NCBI RefSeq assembly: GCF_027627455.1
Contig: NZ_CP115483.1
Location: 1,116,001-1,180,000 of the forward strand
Length of the DNA: 64,000 nucleotides
Direction: 5' to 3'
Origin: Sphingobacterium sp. SYP-B4668
GTDB taxonomy: Bacteria; Bacteroidota; Bacteroidia; Sphingobacteriales; Sphingobacteriaceae
The notes under the pieces are model-generated. The model did no database searches. It was not told where the DNA came from and saw only the letters and a list, made by a program, of their open reading frames with translations. The position numbers were made by a program, and so were the translations under genes. Shown here in pieces: positions 7,885 through 15,176 of this stretch; the stretch's first letter is position 1, and each line of letters starts with the position of its first letter.

Positions 7885-9708
7885 TTAATATCTGCTATTG
7901 GATTCTTTTCGTTTTCCTGAAAAGTCACGGAAACCACCGCTATTTCCACCTTCACGACGGTCGCGTCTTTCGCCGCCTCCACCGCTTCTTCTCTCGCCAC
8001 CACGATATCCGCCTTCACGTCTTCCGCCGCGATCTCCACCACGACTTCTTCCTCCGCCGCCTTCACTTCTTGCCTCTCCAGAAACTTCAATACGTACGTT
8101 ACGTCCGTTGAAATCTACATTTTGGAAACCTGAAAATACTTTTTCAACCTCTTCGTCTTGAACTTCGAAGAATGTAAATACACCCTTTAAGTCAATTTTA
8201 CCGATGGATTTTCCAGAAATCTTAGCATTGTTACAGATGAAGCCTAACATGTCTCCTCTGCTAAACTCATCGACCGAACCTAAGTTCATGAAAAGACGAG
8301 TATAGCCTTTAGAGCCACCACGTGAGCGATCATCGCGTCTTTCTCCGCGTTCGACACGCTCTCCACGACCTGAATCTCTAGCGTCGATGTTCAAGTCTGG
8401 TGCATTTTTATAGTAGTCCAAGAATCTGTTGAATTCTAATGAAGCAAATCTTTTGATGATGTCTTCTTTAGATAGAGATTCGAGATTTTCCATGATAGCA
8501 GGTAGGAACGGAGTGATTTGATCCTCATTTACTTCCACATTCTCGATTTTACTCACGATTGAGAAAAGTTGTTTCTCACAGACTTCAGCACCTTGCGGTA
8601 CTTGTCTCTTCTCGAAAGCTTTTCCAATAATTTTTTCAATATGACGGATTTTGTTCAATTCCTTCACATTGACCAATGATAGAGAAATACCTGTCTTTCC
8701 TGCACGGGCTGTACGGCCTGAGCGGTGGGTGTAATTTTCAACTTCGTCAGGAAGGGAGAAGTTGATAACGTGTGTCACGTCATTAACGTCAATTCCACGC
8801 GCTGCAACGTCAGTAGCAATCAATAATTGAAGGCTACGATCACGATAACGTTTCATAACTTTATCGCGTTGTTGCTGTGAAAGGTCGCCATGCAAAGAGT
8901 CTGCGTTATAACCATCTTTGATTAAAGACTCCGCAATTTCTTGTGTTTCAATTTTAGTACGGCAGAATACTATACCGAAAATGTCGGGATTAGAATCTAC
9001 AATACGTTTGAAAGCAGCATACTTATCTTTCGCTTTGATTAGATAGTAATGGTGTTCGATGTTTGCATTACCAGTATTCTTGGTGCCTACAGTCAACTCT
9101 ACAGGGTCGGTCATATAGTTTTGTGCTATACGACGAACTTCTCTAGGCATTGTTGCGGAGAATAACCAAGTTTTTTTCTCATCTGGAGTTTCTGATAAAA
9201 TATTGTTGATGTCTTCTTGAAAGCCCATGTTCAACATTTCATCCGCTTCGTCTAATACAACGTATTTCACGCCGGAGAAGTCAATAGCTTTACGCCCGAT
9301 GATATCAAGCATACGACCTGGAGTCGCAACAACAATCTGTACGCCACGACGAATCTGACGCAGTTGGTCAGAAATGTTTGCGCCACCGTACACAGCTACT
9401 ACGTGTACATTGTCAAGGTTCTTGGCAAACCTTTCTAAGTCTCTTGCAATTTGTAAACATAGCTCACGAGTTGGGCATAAGATCAACGCTTGAGGATGTT
9501 TTTGAGAAAAGTCTAATAGTTCTAATAATGGAAGACCAAATGCCGCGGTCTTTCCTGTGCCAGTTTGGGCTAATCCGACAAAATCGTCGTTACCAGTCAG
9601 TAAAACAGGAATGGCTTTTTCCTGAATAGGAGAAGGTTTTTCAAAACCTAACTCAGAGATGGCATTAACAACTTCATGACGGATTCCCAGTTCTAAAAAT
9701 GGGTTCAT
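7885..9708 (-). CDS. DEAD-box RNA helicase, CsdA/DeaD-like, with RGG tail
   Basis: An ATP-dependent RNA helicase of 607 residues. Visible motifs in order: Q motif with KPSPIQ, motif I AQTGTGKT, Ia PTRELCLQ, Ib TPGR, motif II DEAD (VLDEADEML), III SAT, IV region IVFCRTK, V ATDVAARGID and VI HRSGRTARAG. After the helicase core comes a DbpA-type RNA-binding domain near residues 470-555, including YTRLFMNLGS and GKIDLKGVFTFFEV. The protein ends in a Gly/Arg-rich tail of repeated RGG-like units from about residue 560, a flexible RNA-binding extension. CsdA-type helicases act in ribosome assembly and RNA decay, often in the cold. It is monocistronic with its own promoter (9749-9780) and terminator (7834-7865). 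The exact orthologue (DeaD, CshA or other) is not settled. Confidence 0.92.
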   Translation of the reverse strand: MNPFLELGIRHEVVNAISELGFEKPSPIQEKAIPVLLTGNDDFVGLAQTGTGKTAAFGLPLLELLDFSQKHPQALILCPTRELCLQIARDLERFAKNLDNVHVVAVYGGANISDQLRQIRRGVQIVVATPGRMLDIIGRKAIDFSGVKYVVLDEADEMLNMGFQEDINNILSETPDEKKTWLFSATMPREVRRIAQNYMTDPVELTVGTKNTGNANIEHHYYLIKAKDKYAAFKRIVDSNPDIFGIVFCRTKIETQEIAESLIKDGYNADSLHGDLSQQQRDKVMKRYRDRSLQLLIATDVAARGIDVNDVTHVINFSLPDEVENYTHRSGRTARAGKTGISLSLVNVKELNKIRHIEKIIGKAFEKRQVPQGAEVCEKQLFSIVSKIENVEVNEDQITPFLPAIMENLESLSKEDIIKRFASLEFNRFLDYYKNAPDLNIDARDSGRGERVERGERRDDRSRGGSKGYTRLFMNLGSVDEFSRGDMLGFICNNAKISGKSIGKIDLKGVFTFFEVQDEEVEKVFSGFQNVDFNGRNVRIEVSGEARSEGGGGRSRGGDRGGRREGGYRGGERRSGGGGERRDRREGGNSGGFRDFSGKRKESNSRY

Positions 9709-9748
9709 GAAATAATATATACAATAGGCTCTATTGCCTAAGGCGGTG

Positions 9749-9780
9749 CAAAGATGAGAATAATAATTGATAAAAACAAA
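9749..9780 (-). promoter_or_regulatory. Promoter of the DEAD-box helicase gene
   Basis: On the minus strand TTTG (9777-9780) is followed after 20 bp by CATCTTTG (9749-9756). This fits the Bacteroidota -33/-7 pattern with one mismatch. It leaves a leader of roughly 35-40 bases before the ATG at 9708. Confidence 0.6.
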
Positions 9781-9816
9781 TAATATTCAATGTTAATTAT
9801 TTTAAAATGAATAAGT

Positions 9817-9860
9817 TAAAAAAAAGAGGCCCTATGGTGATTGCCAGAGCCTCTCTTTTT
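9817..9860 (-). terminator. Terminator of the downstream ompA paralogue
   Basis: A stem AGAGGC/GCCTCT (9825-9830 with 9849-9854) with a loop that can pair further; on the minus strand it is followed by a run of eight T. It begins 20 bases after the stop of the gene at 9880-11199. Confidence 0.7.
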
Positions 9861-9879
9861 TATATTCTATTGTCAATAA

Positions 9880-11199
9880 CTAGTATATCGTAAATTCTAC
9901 GCGACGATTTTCTTGACGTCCTTCCGCAGTTGCGTTGGTGGCAATGGGTTGATTTGGACCGTACCCAGTTGCTTCGATACGGGAAGGATTAGCACCTTTG
10001 CTAGATAGGTACGATTTTACAGCCTCTGCACGCTCTTTTGATAATCTAAGATTGGTTTGCATTGATCCTGTATTGTCAGTATGTCCGGCTAACTTCAAGC
10101 TGAAATTTTTCTCAATCAATAACGCCGCAACTCTATCCAAGCTTGGGTAAGAGGTCGAACGGATAGTAGATTTGCCTAGGTCAAACTCGAGGTTCTTAAT
10201 CGCTTCATCAACCACTTTCCTGTCAGCTTCCGTAACGACTACTTTCTCGACGATTTTTGTTTCGTTTTTCAATACGATAGGACAGCCCGATCCGTCCACT
10301 GGAGTACCCGCTGGAGTACCTGGGCATTTGTCAAATTTGTTAGCTACGCCGTCACCATCATCATCTTTCAAATCATTTGAAATTTGTTCAACTTGAGATT
10401 TCAACGCCTCATTGGAAGCTGCCAATGCATCACGTTCTGCTTTCAGTTCGTCATATTTGGCTGTATAGTCACCAATTAAGGTGGCTACGGGATTGCTATT
10501 GTTTAAAGCAGGCTTGCTGGGGTCTCCAAGTGAAAATTCCAAGCCTGCGTGAATGTATGAAAATAGATCATGTTTTACTGTACCGATACGTGTGCCATCA
10601 AAGTCTTGATTGACCCAGTTCAATTGATATCCTAGATCTAGGTTAATACCTTTGGCAACGGCAAATTTCAATCCAACGTCCATAGGAACGAATAATTTTG
10701 TCTTGGATTCGTGTGTAGTGGTGACGCTGCCGATTGTGGTGGTAGATTCAAAATCCATCGCACCAATACCAATTGCGGCATAGGGTTTAATTAAGCTGTT
10801 GAAAAACCTGAAATTGGTGTTTGCAAGTGTAAATTCACCCGACAACGCTGCAGACCATGGCGTTTTTGTTTCAAAGGAATTGGAGCCGTCATCTCTTTTA
10901 CCTCCAACTTTGCCACCTAAATACTGAGCTTTTAAGCCGAAAGACGGAGAAATTTGTTTTTTAATGTATGCGCTGTAGCCGACATTGTTCTCCAGGTCAT
11001 TGTAGCCTTTGCGATTCACGCCAAATCCATTACTTTGATTTAGTACTCCAGCATTTACACCTATAGACCACGTGCGGTATTGCGAAGACGAGCCGAAGGG
11101 AGTCGTACCATCGATTGTGGATTTGTCCTGTGCGAGAGAAGGGGATGTCAATAGTCCGGCAATGCCTAGTACTACTGCTGATTTTAAGTTTAATTTCAT
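9880..11199 (-). CDS. OmpA-family outer-membrane protein (copy 1)
   Basis: A 439-residue protein linking the outer membrane to peptidoglycan. It has a signal peptide (cleavage near SLAQ/D) and an N-terminal beta-barrel of about 200 residues. A short coiled segment (EERDAL-like heptads, residues about 255-280) leads to a calcium-binding thrombospondin type-3 repeat, DDDGDGVANKFDKCPGTP. The C-terminal OmpA domain carries the peptidoglycan-binding pattern LAGHTDNTGS...LSKERAEAVKSYL and ends RRVEFTIY. A paralogue of the same design lies just upstream on the same strand. Each copy has its own terminator; copy 1 also has a promoter-like -7 box upstream (11348-11355). A hairpin in the long leader may affect mRNA stability. 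Confidence 0.93.
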   Translation of the reverse strand: MKLNLKSAVVLGIAGLLTSPSLAQDKSTIDGTTPFGSSSQYRTWSIGVNAGVLNQSNGFGVNRKGYNDLENNVGYSAYIKKQISPSFGLKAQYLGGKVGGKRDDGSNSFETKTPWSAALSGEFTLANTNFRFFNSLIKPYAAIGIGAMDFESTTTIGSVTTTHESKTKLFVPMDVGLKFAVAKGINLDLGYQLNWVNQDFDGTRIGTVKHDLFSYIHAGLEFSLGDPSKPALNNSNPVATLIGDYTAKYDELKAERDALAASNEALKSQVEQISNDLKDDDGDGVANKFDKCPGTPAGTPVDGSGCPIVLKNETKIVEKVVVTEADRKVVDEAIKNLEFDLGKSTIRSTSYPSLDRVAALLIEKNFSLKLAGHTDNTGSMQTNLRLSKERAEAVKSYLSSKGANPSRIEATGYGPNQPIATNATAEGRQENRRVEFTIY

Positions 11200-11272
11200 C
11201 TATTTATTTTTTCGTTTTCTTATTGATCGCTAGTAATCATTTACATCGGGATTTCATGGAGATATGTTTGTT

Positions 11273-11304
11273 CCCCAGGTGGCTCAGGAATGTTGAGGCC
11301 TGGG
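11273..11304 (-). promoter_or_regulatory. Hairpin in the predicted 5' leader of ompA copy 1
   Basis: CCCAGG (11274-11279) pairs with CCTGGG (11299-11304), and an inner GGCTCA/TGAGGCC segment pairs with a bulge. It lies inside the roughly 145-base leader implied by a TAAATTTG -7 box at 11348-11355 (minus strand). A role in mRNA stability or translation is only an inference. Confidence 0.4.
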
Positions 11305-11347
11305 CAATAAAATGAACAGCATAATAGTGGTTGATATAAATTTTCTG

Positions 11348-11355
11348 CAAATTTA
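11348..11355 (-). promoter_or_regulatory. -7 box candidate for ompA copy 1
   Basis: The minus strand reads TAAATTTG, an exact match to TAnnTTTG. The -33 position shows only a weak match (CGTG near 11377-11380). It would give a leader of about 145 bases. Confidence 0.45.
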
Positions 11356-11413
11356 ATTAATTACACCGGATTGGATCACGTTTTTTTTGTAGTAATATCT
11401 TGACTTTTTGAAA

Positions 11414-11446
11414 ATAAAAAAGGCCAGTGAATTTTTCACTGACCTT
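11414..11446 (-). terminator. Terminator of ompA copy 2
   Basis: Stem of about 10 bp (11421-11430 with 11436-11445, one G-U pair in the RNA) followed by a T-rich run on the minus strand. It lies 25 bases after the stop of copy 2 and isolates the two paralogues. Confidence 0.8.
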
Positions 11447-11470
11447 ATCATTATTTATAATATTTATCTA

Positions 11471-12811
11471 CTAGTATATTGTAAACTCAACACGACGGTT
11501 TTGTTGACGACCTTCCGCTGTTGCGTTCGTTGCAATAGGTTGGTTCGGTCCGTATCCAGTCGCTTCGATGCGTGATGGGTTAGCTCCCTTACCTGATAAA
11601 TATGATTTCACAGCTTCTGCACGTTCTTTTGATAGTCTTAGATTAGTTTTCATGGAGCCAGTGTTGTCTGTATGACCAGCTAACTTCAAGCTGAAGTTTT
11701 TCTCAATCAATAGGGCCGCAACTCTATCTAAGCTTGGGAATGAAGTCGAGCGAATCGTTGATTTTCCCAAATCGAATTCCAGATTTTTAATAGCCTCGTC
11801 AACGACTTGCCTGTCAGCTTCGGTTACCACTACCTTTTCTACGATTTTAGTTTCATTTTTCACGACGATAGGGCAACCTGCACCATCAACGGGAGTTCCG
11901 GTTGGAGTGCCAGGGCATTTGTCGAATTTGTTAGCCACACCATCTCCATCATCATCTTTCAAATCATTGCTTAGACCATCTAATTGACTTTGCAAGGCTT
12001 GGTTCTTCGCACTCAAAGCATCGTTCTGCGCTTTTAGGTCGTCGTATTTTACATTGTAGTCATTGACCAGTGTCGCTACAGGATTGGAGTTATTAAGTGC
12101 AGGTTTGCTACTGTTGCCTAGTGCAAGTTCAATGCCGGCATGTGCATAAGAAAAGAGGTCATTTTTATATTGCCCTCCTTGGATGCCGTCGAAATCTTGA
12201 TTAGCCCAATTTAATTGGTATCCCAATTCAAAGTTGATGCCTTTAGCAACAGCAAATTTTAACCCCAAATCAACAGGGACATATAATTTGGTCTGTTTCT
12301 CGGCTTTCATTTCCGTGCCACCGGTTGTGGTCATCGTTTCGAAATTCAATGCGCCTACACCAATTGCAGCATAAGGCTTGATAAAGCTGTTGAAAAATCT
12401 CCAATTTGTATTGGCCGCAAGAAATTCTCCTGATATTGCTGCTGACCAAGGTGTCTTGGTTTCGAAGGAAGAATGTGGATTAGCGGTTCCTATGCTTTCA
12501 TTGGTCCCGCCAACCTTGCCGCCGAAATATTGGGCTTTAATGCCGAATGATGGAGAGATTTGTTTTTTGATGTATGCATTGTAACCTAAATTCCAATCTA
12601 ACTTATCGTAACCTGCCGTGTTGAACTTAGCGATGTTCATAAGACTTGTCGCTCCAGCCCCGATACCGATAGACCATGTCCTGTACTGTTGCGCCGAACC
12701 AAGTGGCGTTGTTCCTTCTATGCTGGAATTATTACGTTCCTGTGCAAAAGAAGTTGCGCCAATCATTCCTGCGAGAGCCAAGAGTGCTGTTTTTTTGTAA
12801 TAAATGTTCAT
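11471..12811 (-). CDS. OmpA-family outer-membrane protein (copy 2)
   Basis: A 446-residue paralogue of the neighbouring gene with the same order of parts: signal peptide (cleavage near TSFAQ), beta-barrel, short coiled linker (DDLKAQNDALSAKNQALQ), thrombospondin type-3 repeat DDDGDGVANKFDKCPGTP and OmpA peptidoglycan-binding domain. The C-terminal half is almost the same in amino acids as copy 1 (KSYLSGKGANPSRIEATGYG against KSYLSSKGANPSRIEATGYG). The barrel differs more, as expected if surface loops diverged. Upstream sequence offers a -7-like TATCTTTT near 12871-12878 on the minus strand, without a clear -33 box. Confidence 0.93.
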   Translation of the reverse strand: MNIYYKKTALLALAGMIGATSFAQERNNSSIEGTTPLGSAQQYRTWSIGIGAGATSLMNIAKFNTAGYDKLDWNLGYNAYIKKQISPSFGIKAQYFGGKVGGTNESIGTANPHSSFETKTPWSAAISGEFLAANTNWRFFNSFIKPYAAIGVGALNFETMTTTGGTEMKAEKQTKLYVPVDLGLKFAVAKGINFELGYQLNWANQDFDGIQGGQYKNDLFSYAHAGIELALGNSSKPALNNSNPVATLVNDYNVKYDDLKAQNDALSAKNQALQSQLDGLSNDLKDDDGDGVANKFDKCPGTPTGTPVDGAGCPIVVKNETKIVEKVVVTEADRQVVDEAIKNLEFDLGKSTIRSTSFPSLDRVAALLIEKNFSLKLAGHTDNTGSMKTNLRLSKERAEAVKSYLSGKGANPSRIEATGYGPNQPIATNATAEGRQQNRRVEFTIY

Positions 12812-12956
12812 ATAGTTTTTTTTAATAGTGTGTAATTATTGTACATTGGTGCTTGTGCAATTTATCTGCCAAAAGATATAATTGTACTTTATTTTATTGG
12901 TGTAAAATATTGGTTTTTAGTTTGTTCTGTTTGTTCTTGTAGAAATGTATCTACAT

Positions 12957-13007
12957 GAAAAATCCCGATACGTCATGTCTCTAAATGGGGACAGTCTGTA
13001 TCGGGAT
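12957..13007 (-). terminator. Terminator of the usp pair
   Basis: Perfect 10-bp stem (12962-12971 with 12998-13007) with a 26-base loop that holds a smaller stem. On the minus strand it is followed by five T. It lies 51 bases beyond the stop of the second usp gene. Confidence 0.75.
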
Positions 13008-13057
13008 GTGTATGTTTTTTAGTATTTATATATGCCTTTTACGGCGTTTCTCTAAGA

Positions 13058-13909
13058 TTAAATCCGGGCAAAAAGATTGGGTATTTTACTTTGAAAAGCT
13101 AACTCTTTTGAGATGTTTTCAGAAAAAATGTAATTGAAAAAATTCTTTCTACCTTTCGTTACCAATAGAATGTCGACGGATTCGTCAATCAGTATCTGTT
13201 GGATTGCATGAGCAATTGTCTCTTTGTATTTAATATAATAAGCTTGAGATTTTACCGTGTAGGAGATATCATCGAGCCCTGTTTCGCTGATGATGAGGTC
13301 AATCCATGCCCGGAGTTTTTGGTCGATTGATTCAACAGTCTCATCCGTCCGATTAATATGGATAAGTTGAAGGTGAAAATTGCTGCCGAATAGAGCAATG
13401 GCCTGTTTGAGGACCTCCAGTTCTCCATTTTTAAAGTTACAGAGTAATCCAATATTGTTTTTCGTATAGTTTGTTACGCTTTTTGGGATAGTCAAAATTG
13501 GTGTTTCGGTTGTTTTGATGACGTCGTAAGCATTGCTGCCGATAAAAACCGAATCAAGACCTGAAGAACCTTTGGTGCCAATGACGATAGCGGCATACTT
13601 ATCGTCTTTTGCTTCGTTCAGAAGTTGGTCGGCAAGGACACCGTCTCTAGTCGATGTCGTGAAGTTGACATTCGGATGTTTTTGTCTAATAGGGATGAGC
13701 ATTTCCTCCAGGTTTTTTAATGCTTCTTGGATAAGAGGTTCGATAAGATCCTTATTCCAAGTGGCATTCGCAAATCTATTGGTATGCTCCGTCATGATAT
13801 AGATGACGTGTACGTCGCGTTGAGTATCGGCAGCTATTTGTGCAGCGTATTCTGTAGCAATTCTTGCATTGTCAGAAAAATCTACAGGGACTAAAAGGGG
13901 CTTGTTCAT
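13058..13909 (-). CDS. Universal stress protein, two-domain UspA family (second of pair)
   Basis: A 283-residue cytoplasmic protein with two UspA-like Rossmann-type domains. The first opens with LLVPVDFSDNARIATEYAAQIA and holds the nucleotide-binding signature IGTKGSSGLDSVFIGSNAYDVI followed by PILTIPKS near residues 110-145. The second domain (from about 150) is degenerate and lacks a clear G-2x-G-9x-G motif. Such proteins respond to starvation, redox or envelope stress and may bind ATP. The start lies 5 bp downstream of the stop of a similar-sized paralogue, so the two form one operon with a shared terminator at 12957-13007. Confidence 0.9.
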   Translation of the reverse strand: MNKPLLVPVDFSDNARIATEYAAQIAADTQRDVHVIYIMTEHTNRFANATWNKDLIEPLIQEALKNLEEMLIPIRQKHPNVNFTTSTRDGVLADQLLNEAKDDKYAAIVIGTKGSSGLDSVFIGSNAYDVIKTTETPILTIPKSVTNYTKNNIGLLCNFKNGELEVLKQAIALFGSNFHLQLIHINRTDETVESIDQKLRAWIDLIISETGLDDISYTVKSQAYYIKYKETIAHAIQQILIDESVDILLVTKGRKNFFNYIFSENISKELAFQSKIPNLFARI

Positions 13910-13914
13910 AGTAG

Positions 13915-14766
13915 TTATACTTTAGAAAAATATGATGGCTTGTTGATATCTAGTACTACTGCCTTCGAGACGGAAGGGTTGAAGAGTCGTTCGAAAAAGG
14001 ACTTTCTGGATTTGGTAATCAATACGATATCGATATCGTTTTTGTCGACTAGATCATGGATGACTTCAGCGATTGTATCAAGCTCCTTATTGTTAGATTG
14101 AAGATGGTCTATACAAGGATTGATTTGGTCAATAGATATGCTTTGGTTGATTTTCAATGACCATTCATCTAGTTTTTTACGAACGGTTGATTCAATCTCG
14201 TCCTTGTTGTAGACGTGAATCAGCTCCAGTTGTGATATTGGGCCAAAAGTATCGACAAATTCATGTACCGTATTTAATTCTTCGGTTTTAAAATTCGTTA
14301 ACAGCCCAATTTTTTGCGTTTTAAATTGATTGAAGTAATTGGGTACAATCAATACCGGGATTGGGGATTTTGCCGCGACAGCGGACGTATTGCTGCCCCA
14401 TCTTACACTTTTTTTATCGCTGTGGCCTTTGGTGCCCATTACAATAATCTCATATTCCGACTTCTTTGCTTCTTGTGGAAGGGTGTCTTGAAGAAATCCT
14501 CTAGCGGTACGATGGGTGTAGTTTACGGTAGGGAATTCTTCTTGTAGCTTTTTTTCAAACTCCACAATGGTTAAGTCCGCTTTTAATATTTGGCTGTTTT
14601 CAAACTCTTTACTTAGCTCTTCAGTAGCAAATGAAGAGGATTGCGCCGTATAATAGTGGATTAAATGCACGGAATACTCTCTTTCAATTGCTAGCTTAGA
14701 GGCATATTTGGCAGCTGATAGCGAATTGTTTGAGAAATCTGTGGGGACTAATAAAGTCTTCTTCAT
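13915..14766 (-). CDS. Universal stress protein, two-domain UspA family (first of pair)
   Basis: A 283-residue paralogue of the next gene, with the same length and the same N-terminal pattern LLVPTDFSNNSLSAAKYASKLA. The nucleotide-binding segment is MGTKGHSDKKSVRWGSNTSAVAAKSPIPVLIVP; here the second Gly of the usual G-2x-G spacing is shifted, so ATP binding is uncertain. The second domain is degenerate. It is the promoter-proximal gene of a two-gene operon (5 bp gap). A TATCTTTG box on the minus strand at 14904-14911 could start transcription, leaving a leader of about 130 bases. Confidence 0.9.
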   Translation of the reverse strand: MKKTLLVPTDFSNNSLSAAKYASKLAIEREYSVHLIHYYTAQSSSFATEELSKEFENSQILKADLTIVEFEKKLQEEFPTVNYTHRTARGFLQDTLPQEAKKSEYEIIVMGTKGHSDKKSVRWGSNTSAVAAKSPIPVLIVPNYFNQFKTQKIGLLTNFKTEELNTVHEFVDTFGPISQLELIHVYNKDEIESTVRKKLDEWSLKINQSISIDQINPCIDHLQSNNKELDTIAEVIHDLVDKNDIDIVLITKSRKSFFERLFNPSVSKAVVLDINKPSYFSKV

Positions 14767-15176
14767 TTGACGTAGTTTTTATGTATAACAATGCAGGTTG
14801 CTATGATATTTTTCATCTGTTAATTTTTTAGTTATCAGTGTATGAGCCCGATGATATTACTGGGCGCATACATGCCGTTTCATACCTTATCAAGATGCAG
14901 GAACAAAGATACTGTGGTGTTTAAGATCAATTGTTGCTACTTTTTTACTTGGGTAATCGACTTGTGATTTCTTGCTCTAATTTAGGTTTTTCTTTTCTTA
15001 TAATGTAACCTTATTTAGCTTTAATTGCTTTTGAATTGTCATAAGTCGGTCGTGTTGCTTAAGGTCGGTTGTTTAATTCTGGATCGTTAAGTATTATGTT
15101 GCTCATCAATTGCATAAGGAAGCGATTTTGAGTAACTTTGCAGTTCGATTTTAATAAGAAGATTATTTAGATATCC
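14767..15176. other. Divergent intergenic region between usp pair and alaS
   Basis: No gene seen in these 410 bases. The minus strand carries a TATCTTTG -7 box (14904-14911) suited to the usp operon. The plus strand carries the alaS promoter (15109-15140). Nothing else stands out. Confidence 0.6.
15109..15140 (+). promoter_or_regulatory. alaS promoter
   Basis: ATTG at 15109-15112 and TAACTTTG at 15133-15140, spaced by 20 bp. This matches the Bacteroidota -33/-7 pattern and leaves a leader of about 30 bases. Confidence 0.65.

Noticed and set aside
7898..8161. Pro/Arg/Ser-rich plus-strand frames opposite the helicase tail
   Set aside because: They are the antisense of the repetitive RGG codons of the DEAD-box helicase.
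13058..14766. The two usp genes as a recent duplication or assembly artefact
   Set aside because: They share length and layout but differ clearly in sequence throughout, so they are old paralogues.
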